The notes beneath the pieces are model-generated. The model saw only the letters and a list, made by a program, of their open reading frames with translations, searched no databases and was not told the DNA's origin. A program made the position numbers and the translations under genes. From contig NZ_JAMXSF010000014.1 of the NCBI RefSeq assembly GCF_024124545.1, positions 1-64,000 of the forward strand: a stretch of 64,000 nt of DNA, read 5' to 3'. Shown in pieces: positions 1-7,750 of this stretch (position 1 is its first letter; every line of letters starts with the position of its first letter). Source of the DNA: Pseudoalteromonas sp. XMcav2-N. Lineage in GTDB: Bacteria; Pseudomonadota; Gammaproteobacteria; Enterobacterales; Alteromonadaceae.

Positions 1-157
<157 letters not shown>

Positions 158-269
158 TTACATATAAAAATAATCCACACGCCACAACGGCGGCAGACTA
201 AAATTATTAAGTACAATTATAAATGTTTTTATGACAAATCAAAGGAAGTATTTAGGAAGATCCGAAGAC

Positions 270-345
270 TGGTGCTGATAGGCAGATTTGAACTGCCGAC
301 CTCACCCTTACCAAGGGTGCGCTCTACCAACTGAGCTATATCAGC
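270..345 (-). tRNA. thrT: tRNA-Thr (anticodon GGT)
   Basis: A 76-nt cloverleaf on the minus strand with a 7-bp acceptor stem (GCTGATA/TATCAGC), encoded CCA at 270-272, T-loop GTTCAAATC and anticodon loop TTGGTAA giving GGT. It is the last tRNA before tufB, the place of thrT in Escherichia coli. Confidence 0.96.
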
Positions 346-357
346 ACACCAGAAAAC

Positions 358-432
<75 letters not shown>

Positions 433-476
433 TTTAGGAACCTGTTCTTAACTACCTCTAACCGTCAAGAATAAAG

Positions 477-561
477 TGGTGGAGGGGGCTGGATTCGAAC
501 CAGCGAAGGCAGTGCCGTCAGATTTACAGTCTGATCCCTTTGGCCGCTCGGGAACCCCTCC
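477..561 (-). tRNA. tyrU: tRNA-Tyr (anticodon GTA)
   Basis: An 85-nt class II tRNA on the minus strand with a long variable arm, acceptor GGAGGGG, encoded CCA at 477-479 and anticodon loop CTGTAAA giving GTA. Length and order match tyrU of the enterobacterial tRNA-tufB operon. Confidence 0.96.
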
Positions 562-602
562 ACGTCAAAAAATTCTTGTCTAAAGCGTTGCTGTTTAAAA
601 AC

Positions 603-678
<76 letters not shown>

Positions 679-691
679 ACTGCTTTAGTAC

Positions 692-728
692 GGGGCGAGA
701 TATTAGAGGAATGGCCGGGACTATGCAA
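692..728 (-). promoter_or_regulatory. Promoter of the tRNA-tufB operon with GC-rich discriminator
   Basis: Reading the minus strand, TTGCAT (723-728) and TAATAT (700-705) are separated by exactly 17 bp, followed by a GC-rich stretch (CGCCCCG, about 692-698) just upstream of the likely start point. A strong -35/-10 pair plus GC-rich discriminator is the classic layout of stable-RNA promoters that are under stringent control. The role is inferred from position and sequence. Confidence 0.75.
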
Positions 729-806
729 CACCCAAAGTAAAAAAAATCACAGATAATTGTTTAAATGGTCACATTTACAGCAAAAACTTGTATTGCAGGC
801 AAATTA

Positions 807-1505
807 TTATGCAAACTGCTGATATTTACGCCAGTACATCAGGCCCTGCAGCACTAAAATATCGTTGTACACACAAGGGCGTGTTAAATGCTGTTGCATT
901 AATTCACCATATCCGCCTGCACAAACAATCACAGGGTTGTCGTCAGACTGGCCCAAATAGTATTCCAGTGCCCCCAGGGTTGCGACCAGGGCACCATTTT
1001 TGACCGCGTTGGGTGTATTAGTACCCAACTCAGGCAAAAACAAACTGGCGTCATCACTGAAAACTTTCTGGGTATTGCTGACCAGGCTGCTGATCATCAT
1101 ATCCAGGCCAGGCAAGATCCAGCCGCCCAGATGCTGTCCGGCTTTATTAAGCACATCTATTTTGCTGGCGGTGCCACAATCGAGTATCACGCAGCTTTGT
1201 TGCGGATAAAGGTGATAACAGGCCACCACCGTCAGCCAGCGATCGATCCCCAGGTTCTCAAATTGCGGATAGGCACATGTTAGCCCACCCAATGTTGCAC
1301 TGGTCTTAGCCTGATAATATGGAATAGCCAGTTGCTGCGCACGCGCAATCAGTGGTGCAACTAACGCACTCTTACCTACTTGCGCAATCAGCACTTCTTC
1401 TATCTCTGACCAGGGAATATCTGCTTCAGGCACTAAGGTGATAACCTCCCCTCCCAGCGTTGCCGTTTTCAGTGCCGTATTGCCCACATCTACCAGCAAT
1501 TTCAT
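807..1505 (-). CDS. coaX: Type III pantothenate kinase
   Basis: Phosphorylates pantothenate in the first committed step of coenzyme A synthesis, in the cytoplasm. The 232-residue product shows the CoaX signatures: DVGNT near residues 6-10 (ATP phosphate binding), GIDRW at 86-90 and DCGTASKID at 109-117. This is the ASKHA-fold type III enzyme, unrelated to the P-loop CoaA. It starts at ATG 1505 and overlaps the end of birA by 4 nt (ATGA), so the two are translationally coupled. Enzymes of this family are not feedback-inhibited by CoA (family knowledge). Confidence 0.93.
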   Translation of the reverse strand: MKLLVDVGNTALKTATLGGEVITLVPEADIPWSEIEEVLIAQVGKSALVAPLIARAQQLAIPYYQAKTSATLGGLTCAYPQFENLGIDRWLTVVACYHLYPQQSCVILDCGTASKIDVLNKAGQHLGGWILPGLDMMISSLVSNTQKVFSDDASLFLPELGTNTPNAVKNGALVATLGALEYYLGQSDDNPVIVCAGGYGELMQQHLTRPCVYNDILVLQGLMYWRKYQQFA

Positions 1506-2497
1506 GATGCTTCCTTACGCACTGAGATTTCGCCGCCATAATAGGTTTTTAGTTCACCATCCTGACGCAGCACTAGTCCACCTTGCAGATCTATGCCTTC
1601 ACAAATACCCCGCCATTGTTTTTGACCTGTGGTTAAAGTCACGGCCTGCTCACGATGCACATTCAGTGCATTCCATTGCTCTGTCATCACGCTCAGCCCG
1701 TGGCGCTGATAGATCTCCAAGCGCTTTTGCAGACATAAAGTCAGCACAGCCACCAGCTGATTTTTATTCACCGCGTTTACGTGCTGGCTCAGATCCGTCC
1801 AGGCCTGGTCGATTTGTCCGGCGGCGCTGTCCGGCATCGCGACATTGAGACCAATGCCAATCACCAGATGGCAAGGGCCTTCAACCTGACCGTCCAGCTC
1901 AACCAAAATGCCCGCCAGCTTTTGCTCATTCAGATACACATCGTTTGGCCACTTCAACTGCACATCCAAATCAAACAAGGCTTTAAGCGCATCATGTACC
2001 GCCAGCCCGACGGCAATCGACAACCCCATGGCAGCCTGCATACCTTCATCCAGCTGCCAGTAACAGCTGTAATATAAGTTGGCACCAAATGGAGACTGCC
2101 ACTGACGACCACGCCGACCTCGCCCGGCCTGCTGCATTTCCGCAACCAGCACTTGCCCTTTGGGAATAGACTGGTGGGCCTGAATACGACGCATCAGCTC
2201 GCTGTTCGTCGAATCAATAATAGAATGTACTTCTATCTGACATGGCGTGTCACTGAGCTGCGCCCAGCTCTGACGGATCTCAGCTTCTGCTAATAGAGGT
2301 AAACTGTTATTAAGTCGATAGCCCTTACCCGTCACTTTAAAAATGTCGATGCCCATTTGCTGTAATGATTTAATGTGCTTAGACACCGCCGCCCGGCTTA
2401 TCCCCAACTGTTCGCCCAGTGCCTGTCCGGAGACAAATTCGCCGCACTTCAGGGCATGTAAAATGGCCCGCTTATTGCCATCGGGTGCTTTAACCAT
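1502..2497 (-). CDS. birA: Bifunctional biotin--[acetyl-CoA carboxylase] ligase / biotin operon repressor
   Basis: Activates biotin to biotinyl-AMP and attaches it to the carboxylase carrier protein. The form with an N-terminal helix-turn-helix also represses biotin synthesis genes. In this 331-residue protein the HTH covers about residues 20-45, the biotinoyl-AMP loop GRGRRG is at 125-130 and KWPND at 182-186, followed by the C-terminal SH3-like part. The ATG at 2497 lies inside the end of murB (8-nt overlap) and has an AGGAAG ribosome site. The order murB-birA is the same as in Escherichia coli. Confidence 0.95.
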   Translation of the reverse strand: MVKAPDGNKRAILHALKCGEFVSGQALGEQLGISRAAVSKHIKSLQQMGIDIFKVTGKGYRLNNSLPLLAEAEIRQSWAQLSDTPCQIEVHSIIDSTNSELMRRIQAHQSIPKGQVLVAEMQQAGRGRRGRQWQSPFGANLYYSCYWQLDEGMQAAMGLSIAVGLAVHDALKALFDLDVQLKWPNDVYLNEQKLAGILVELDGQVEGPCHLVIGIGLNVAMPDSAAGQIDQAWTDLSQHVNAVNKNQLVAVLTLCLQKRLEIYQRHGLSVMTEQWNALNVHREQAVTLTTGQKQWRGICEGIDLQGGLVLRQDGELKTYYGGEISVRKEAS

Positions 2498-3503
2498 AGT
2501 GCGCTTCCTGTATTGTAATTTCCCCCTGCGGGCCTATCAGCCTGACCTCATGCTCCAGCACAATGTCAAAATGAGTGAGTATAGTGTGCTGAATATGGCT
2601 GATCACCGCCTTAAGGTCCTCACCATTGCTGTGGCCTTCATTGACCAGCACCAGGGCCTGGCGCTCATACACTCTGATCCCACCCCGCTGATAGCCTTTA
2701 AGCCCGGCGCGTTCAATGAGCCAGCCAGCGGCCAGCTTGCTATGCTGCGCATCGACCGGGTAACTGGGCAGGTCGGGATAACGATTGGCCAGAGCGTCGG
2801 CTTGTGCTTTGTCGACCACCGGGTTTTTAAAAAAGCTTCCGGCATTTGCCAGCACCTGAGGGTCGGGCAGTTTACTGCGTCGGGTTGCCATCACTTGTTC
2901 AGCGACCGCCTGAGGGGTCACCGTCTCGCAGCAGAGTGTTTTTAGCGGGCCATAATTCAGCACAGGCTGCCACTGCTTAGGTAGATGCAGAGTCACTTCA
3001 GTAATGATAAAACGATCTTTCAGCGCATGTTTAAACACAGAGTCGCGATAGCCAAGCTCACAGGTCGCTTTATCCAGGGTCTGCATGGTTCGACTGGCAA
3101 TATCAAAGCCCCGTACCTGATACAATACATCGGCCAGCTCCACGCCATAAGCACCGATATTCTGGATTGGGGCTGCGCCCAGAGTGCCCGGGATCAAGAC
3201 TAAGTTCTCCAGTCCGCCAATCCCTTGTGCCAGCAGGTGCATCACCAGTGCATGCCAGGATTCGCCGGCTGCAGCGCGTACAACATAATGAGTAGCTTGT
3301 TCTTCGATTGCCACCCCACGATTGGCCATTTGGATCACTGTGCCCTCATAATCGCTCAGGAACACACTGTTACTGCCCTCACCTAAAATATAAAACGGCG
3401 TACTAAAATCGTGATCATAAAGCTGCGCCGGATCGGTAATACGCAATAATGTGCGGCACGATGCCGGTAGCGAAAATGTGTGTAATGACTGCAAAGAGTA
3501 CAC
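2490..3503 (-). CDS. murB: UDP-N-acetylenolpyruvoylglucosamine reductase
   Basis: FAD- and NADPH-dependent reduction that completes UDP-MurNAc for peptidoglycan synthesis. Visible family features are ILGEGSNSVFL (FAD phosphate binding), GIGGLENLVLIPGTLGAAPI, YGVE, and FFKNPVV with the catalytic serine region NAGSFFKNP. I place the start at GTG 3503 (337 aa) because CAGGG lies 7 nt upstream (3511-3515) and the N-terminus then matches the usual length; the frame stays open to a TTG at 3527 with no clear ribosome site. First gene of the murB-birA-coaX unit, divergent from the M1 peptidase gene. Confidence 0.92.
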   Translation of the reverse strand: MYSLQSLHTFSLPASCRTLLRITDPAQLYDHDFSTPFYILGEGSNSVFLSDYEGTVIQMANRGVAIEEQATHYVVRAAAGESWHALVMHLLAQGIGGLENLVLIPGTLGAAPIQNIGAYGVELADVLYQVRGFDIASRTMQTLDKATCELGYRDSVFKHALKDRFIITEVTLHLPKQWQPVLNYGPLKTLCCETVTPQAVAEQVMATRRSKLPDPQVLANAGSFFKNPVVDKAQADALANRYPDLPSYPVDAQHSKLAAGWLIERAGLKGYQRGGIRVYERQALVLVNEGHSNGEDLKAVISHIQHTILTHFDIVLEHEVRLIGPQGEITIQEAHYG

Positions 3504-3633
3504 GCCCAAACCCTGTAACAAATGCAAAATTGCCGCTAGTGTAGCTTATCCTAAGCTCCAACGCATCAAGGTGTCATTTTGGCACTTAAGTGGTATAACA
3601 GCGGCTCTACTCACATCATGAGCAAGGATAATA

Positions 3634-5481
3634 ATGAAACTTTCTGCCCTAACCTTTGGTCTTGCCTTAGCAGGCTTGTCACATACCGCGCTGAGTGCTC
3701 AGGCGGTGGACGAACACACCTATGCCAACCTCAACGACGTGATCAGTACACACCTTCATCTGGATCTGGATGTCGACTTTGCAGACAAACAGCTGGAAGG
3801 TTTTGTGGAACACACGCTGGCATGGCAAAACAAACAAGCCAGAACCCTGGTGCTGGACACCCGTGACCTTGAAATAGACAAGGTGATGTACCAGGGCAGT
3901 AACGGCAAATGGTATCCTGCCTCTTTCACCCTTGCTAAACGCGATGATGTGAAAGGCGCCAAACTGACTATCCGCTTTAAGCAACAAGCGAAAAAAGCGC
4001 GCATTTACTACAACAGCTTGCCACAGGCATCCGGTCTGCAATGGCTGACGCCAGAGCAAACCGCCAGCAAGTCGCACCCATTTATGTACAGTCAGTCTCA
4101 GGCTATCCATGCCCGCAGCTGGATCCCCGTCCAGGACACCCCTGCGATGCGCGTGACCTACTCTGCGCGTGTTAATACACCCAAAGATGTGCGTGCAGTC
4201 ATGAGTGCCGACAACAGTGGCGCGTTAATCAAAGATGGCGACTATTGGTTTGATATGCCGCAGGCCATTCCACCTTATCTTATCGCCATCGGTGCCGGTA
4301 ACCTCGAATATAAAGAGATGTCGCATCAAACCGCCATCTTTGCCGAACCACAGATATTAGATGCCTCTGTTGCTGAGTTTAATGACACCCAGGCGATGAT
4401 AGATAAAACCAACGCCATGTACGGCGAATATGCCTGGGGCCGCTATGACTTACTGATGCTGCCGCCGAGCTTCCCGTTTGGTGGCATGGAGAATCCACGC
4501 TTATCCTTTATCACGCCTACTGTGGTTGCGGGTGACAAAAGCCTGGTTAACCTGATCGCCCACGAGCTGGCGCATTCCTGGTCGGGCAATCTGGTCACCA
4601 ATGCCACCTGGGAAGACCTGTGGCTGAACGAAGGTTTTACCTCTTATGTCGAAAACCGCATTATGGAAGAGGTGTTTGGTCGTGAGCGCGCGGTCATGGA
4701 GCAAGCATTGGATTCCGCCAGACTACGCACCGTTGTTGAGGAGTTGCCCGCACCAGATACCCGCCTGAACCTGCGTCTCAATGGTCGCGATCCGGACGAT
4801 GCATTCAGCACCGTTCCTTATACTAAAGGCCAGCTGTTCCTGATCTACCTGGAAGAAAAATTTGGTCGTAAAGTGTTTGATGCCTTTGTTAAAGGCTACT
4901 TTGATGCCTACGCGTTTAAATCGCTGACCACCGCCGAGTTTGTTCAGTATATTGAGAAGCACCTCATCAACAAACATCCTGGCATTGTCAGCATGGATAA
5001 GGTCAATGAGTGGATCCACCAATCGGGATTACCGGCCGATGCACCGAATCCGACCTCAGATGCATTTGACAAAGTAGATGCCGCGACAAAGGCCTGGTTA
5101 GCTGGAAACAGCACGCTTAGTGCCATTCCCACCACCAGCTGGACAGTGCACGAGTGGCTGCACTTTATTAATAACCTGCCGCGCGACCTGGCACAGGATA
5201 AAATGGCAGCGCTCGATCAGGCGTTTGGGCTGACCAACTCAACCAATGCCGAGCTGGCCTTTGCCTGGTTTATGCTGGCCGTTGGCAATGGCTATGACGC
5301 CATTTACCCGGCCCTCGACAAGCACCTCAGTGGCATTGGCCGCCGTAAGCTCATCGTGCGCTTGTACAAGTCACTGGTTGCCAATGGCAAACGCGACTGG
5401 GCCTATGAAGTGTATCAAAAAGCCCGCCCGGGCTATCACCCGTTAGCACAAGGCACCATAGATGCCATCTTTGCTAACTAA
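3634..5481 (+). CDS. Secreted M1-family zinc aminopeptidase
   Basis: Predicted periplasmic or secreted metallo-aminopeptidase of family M1. The 615-residue protein starts with a Sec signal peptide (about residues 1-22, cleavage near LSA-QA). It carries the exopeptidase motif GGMENP at about 283 and the zinc site HELAH at 310-314 with the third ligand E333 (HEXXH-X18-E). The N-terminal beta domain and a short helical C-terminal domain (about 470-615) resemble the leukotriene A4 hydrolase/cold-active aminopeptidase branch. ATG 3634 follows a weak AAGGAT site. It stands alone, with a terminator at 5496-5524. Confidence 0.9.
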   Translation: MKLSALTFGLALAGLSHTALSAQAVDEHTYANLNDVISTHLHLDLDVDFADKQLEGFVEHTLAWQNKQARTLVLDTRDLEIDKVMYQGSNGKWYPASFTLAKRDDVKGAKLTIRFKQQAKKARIYYNSLPQASGLQWLTPEQTASKSHPFMYSQSQAIHARSWIPVQDTPAMRVTYSARVNTPKDVRAVMSADNSGALIKDGDYWFDMPQAIPPYLIAIGAGNLEYKEMSHQTAIFAEPQILDASVAEFNDTQAMIDKTNAMYGEYAWGRYDLLMLPPSFPFGGMENPRLSFITPTVVAGDKSLVNLIAHELAHSWSGNLVTNATWEDLWLNEGFTSYVENRIMEEVFGRERAVMEQALDSARLRTVVEELPAPDTRLNLRLNGRDPDDAFSTVPYTKGQLFLIYLEEKFGRKVFDAFVKGYFDAYAFKSLTTAEFVQYIEKHLINKHPGIVSMDKVNEWIHQSGLPADAPNPTSDAFDKVDAATKAWLAGNSTLSAIPTTSWTVHEWLHFINNLPRDLAQDKMAALDQAFGLTNSTNAELAFAWFMLAVGNGYDAIYPALDKHLSGIGRRKLIVRLYKSLVANGKRDWAYEVYQKARPGYHPLAQGTIDAIFAN

Positions 5482-5495
5482 TTGATACCGGTAAT

Positions 5496-5524
5496 AGTAC
5501 GGCCTCATTGAGGCTGTACTTTTT
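5496..5524 (+). terminator. Rho-independent terminator after the M1 peptidase gene
   Basis: AGTACGGCCTC and GAGGCTGTACT form a stem with a short loop, followed by TTTTT. It overlaps the end of the convergent DUF2057 gene (stop at 5505), so the two genes share this boundary. Confidence 0.75.
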
Positions 5525-6158
5525 CTAAAAACGCCGCGCGCTGAGCCGGGCTAGCCTGTTGCCACCAGAACTCCAGCATCGCCGCTGCATCGGGCTTACC
5601 AGCCTGAGGCGCTGCGGGTAAAGCGTCAGACAAAGCAGGCTTACTAGCTTGAGGCGCCACAGGCGGTTCGACAGGTAAAGAATCAGCGTAACCTGACTTA
5701 GTCGCCGGGGTGTTAAGCCTTTCTGCCACCTGCGGGACAGAGCGGATCCGCAGTTGCTCAGTCAGCGTTTTGACTGGTGTACGTGTCCCATCTGGCACTT
5801 TAAGCCACAGCTGTGGCTGCTTTGCAAACTGCTTAGCGGCTTTGAGTGTATCGGCCCGTTCAAACTCCACGTGATAACTTCCCTGCTCACTCACCTCAAT
5901 AGTGATCCAAAAAGGCTTAGACTCAATCACTTCATGGTCGTCATAGCCGATTTCATATAAGTCCGTATACTTGACCCGGATCTGATGCATCCCATTGGAA
6001 AGCGTCAGATCTCGCACTTTGTTAAAAAATGAATGCTCTATTTCCTGCTGCCCGACCTGTAACGGCAAAAGTTCTTCCGGAAAATGCAACTGCGCCGCCA
6101 TAACACGCCCACATAACAGGCTGACGCACAGAAAGTAAAAAATGCGTATTTTCTTCAT
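5505..6158 (-). CDS. DUF2057 (YccT-like) periplasmic protein
   Basis: A 217-residue exported protein with a signal peptide (residues about 1-22, ending VMAAQ). The middle part (about 25-130; HFPEELLPLQVGQQEIEHSF, the repeated Y-x-D/E pattern and TLKAAKQFAKQP) is typical of the DUF2057/YccT family, whose function I do not know. The C-terminal third is a low-complexity Pro/Ala linker and a short helix rich in Gln and Ala. ATG 6158 has an AGAGGA ribosome site. No operon partner. Confidence 0.75.
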   Translation of the reverse strand: MKKIRIFYFLCVSLLCGRVMAAQLHFPEELLPLQVGQQEIEHSFFNKVRDLTLSNGMHQIRVKYTDLYEIGYDDHEVIESKPFWITIEVSEQGSYHVEFERADTLKAAKQFAKQPQLWLKVPDGTRTPVKTLTEQLRIRSVPQVAERLNTPATKSGYADSLPVEPPVAPQASKPALSDALPAAPQAGKPDAAAMLEFWWQQASPAQRAAFLEKVQPQ

Positions 6159-6375
6159 AATTCCTCTTTATTTTGTTGTTAATGTGGCTGACACTTAGCT
6201 GTGAACCTAAAATAGCCACAGAGTAATTAAGCGTCCTGTTCGGACTAAAACACTCATTCACCGGAGATTGGTATCCGCTTGTCGAGTGACTAAACTCTGA
6301 ACAACACTTTTCGCTTGTATCTTACTCTTTGCACGCTATGCTGATCAGCTAAACTTTCGTATACAAGGAAAAATA

Positions 6376-6747
6376 ATGAGCCAAGAAACAATTTTTACCA
6401 AGATAATTAATCGGGAAATTCCCGCCGATATCCTGTTTGAAGATGAGTTGGCCCTGGCGTTTAAGGACATCAATCCGCAAGCACCCTTTCATGTTCTGGT
6501 GATCCCTAAAACACCGATCGCCACCATGAATGACATTAATGAAGAAAATGCACACCTGGTTGGGCATTTGTATCTGGTAGCAGCTAAACTTGCTAAAGAA
6601 CACGGTTTTGCAGACGACGGCTATCGTGCGGTTATGAACTGCAATAACGATGGTGGCCAAACGGTTTACCACATTCATTTACATGTACTTGCAGGAAAAG
6701 AAATGGGCTGGCCTCCATACCAGGATAAGAAAAAAGTAGTAGGCTAA
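6376..6747 (+). CDS. hinT: HIT-family purine nucleoside phosphoramidase
   Basis: Hydrolyses phosphoramidates such as AMP-amine adducts and aminoacyl-AMP. The 123-residue product has the HIT motif H99-I-H101-L-H103, the FTKIINREIPADILFEDE start typical of HinT, and FKDINPQAPFHVLVIPK. Length and sequence agree with Escherichia coli HinT. It starts at ATG 6376 behind AAGGAAA and is monocistronic, with a weak hairpin at 6816-6843. Confidence 0.93.
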   Translation: MSQETIFTKIINREIPADILFEDELALAFKDINPQAPFHVLVIPKTPIATMNDINEENAHLVGHLYLVAAKLAKEHGFADDGYRAVMNCNNDGGQTVYHIHLHVLAGKEMGWPPYQDKKKVVG

Positions 6748-6815
6748 ATTATTCTTTGTTAATGAATGTAATTTACTAACATATTAGCAAACAAAAAAAT
6801 AAGAACATAAATATC

Positions 6816-6843
6816 AAAGCCTTAAGGTTTTACCTGAGGCTTT
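6816..6843 (+). terminator. Weak terminator-like hairpin after hinT
   Basis: AAAGCCT...AGG pairs with CCTGAGGCTTT around a TTTTA loop; the following run is TTTAATT, so termination is likely weak. Confidence 0.4.
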
Positions 6844-6974
6844 AATTCGACAACAAGATCAGAAATGCCACAATATATAGCAGAACAATCTATTTATTGA
6901 TGATATTTCTAATACAAAAGGTCTGAGTCCCGTGATAGCATTGCGTAATCAGACAGAATGAGAGTGTTTTCCAC

Positions 6975-7631
6975 ATGAGCAGTACTGCATTTTTATTGCT
7001 AGACAAAGAACCTATTAACACCATAGGCGTCAATGTATTACAACCATTGCTGAAAACTCAGGGGTTGGACGTAATCACCGGGACAGATATTTCAGAAGTA
7101 CCAGAGAACACTCGTTTACTCTTCATTGAAACGGCTGTCAATGATGCCTGGGGCAAGTTAAAAGAGCAGCTTGTCAACCTCAAGGTCAGTTGCGACATTG
7201 TGTTGTTTAACCTTGATGAAAACCCTGAACTGGCTAACCGTGCCTTGCTCAGTGGTATCCGCGGCGTCTTCTATACCACGGATAATGCGGATGTACTGAT
7301 GAAAGGGATCCGCCTGCTGATGGAAGATCAGCTCTGGTATCGTCGTGAGATTATGTGTAATGCACTGAACCGCATGCTGCAGTTTAACAAAGACGCACTA
7401 CACAAACTGACTGAAGGTGATATTGAGCCGGTTAAACTCACCAAGCGTGAAAAGGCTATCATTACCTTAATGAGTAAAGGGTCAAAGAACAAAGAAATTG
7501 CGGAAGATCTGAACATCAGCCCACACACAGTGAAAACTCACCTGTACAGTGCATTCAGAAAAACCAAGTGCCGTAACAGGATTGAATTATTGTCCTGGGC
7601 GCAACAAAATATCCCGGACGAAATCCGCTAG
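6975..7631 (+). CDS. LuxR/CsgD-type DNA-binding regulator
   Basis: A 218-residue transcription factor with a C-terminal LuxR (GerE) helix-turn-helix at about 150-210 (LTKREKAIITLMSKG, NKEIAEDLNISPHTVKTHL). The ending resembles CsgD-type regulators of surface and biofilm genes. The N-terminal 130 residues look like a receiver-like domain, but the usual phosphoacceptor position reads FNLDENP and no clear acidic pocket is seen, so it may be an unphosphorylated pseudo-receiver (inference). It precedes a hybrid histidine kinase by about 120 bp, but a terminator at 7648-7682 separates them. Confidence 0.82.
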   Translation: MSSTAFLLLDKEPINTIGVNVLQPLLKTQGLDVITGTDISEVPENTRLLFIETAVNDAWGKLKEQLVNLKVSCDIVLFNLDENPELANRALLSGIRGVFYTTDNADVLMKGIRLLMEDQLWYRREIMCNALNRMLQFNKDALHKLTEGDIEPVKLTKREKAIITLMSKGSKNKEIAEDLNISPHTVKTHLYSAFRKTKCRNRIELLSWAQQNIPDEIR

Positions 7632-7647
7632 TTTACGTCTCATTGTG

Positions 7648-7682
7648 AATGTGCCGATGCTAACTCGGCACATTTTACCTTT
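7648..7682 (+). terminator. Terminator after the LuxR-type regulator
   Basis: A perfect 10-bp stem AATGTGCCGA/TCGGCACATT with a 7-nt loop, followed by TTTACCTTTT. It makes co-transcription of the regulator and the downstream kinase incomplete at best. Confidence 0.65.
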
Positions 7683-7750
7683 TAGCACCGCTTTACTGAT
7701 CCTATTCTTCCTTTTATGCTAGCAAAGTTCATTTATTGCTAGAGCGCACC

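Noticed and set aside
2343..2945. Long plus-strand open frame over birA and murB (200 codons)
   Set aside because: It lies antisense to two well-recognised genes, has no ribosome site, and its product shows no domain or plausible composition.
7736..7750. TTG 7736 as the start of the hybrid kinase
   Set aside because: It adds only MLERT before an ATG that begins the first hydrophobic segment; no clear ribosome site supports the TTG. Not fully excluded.
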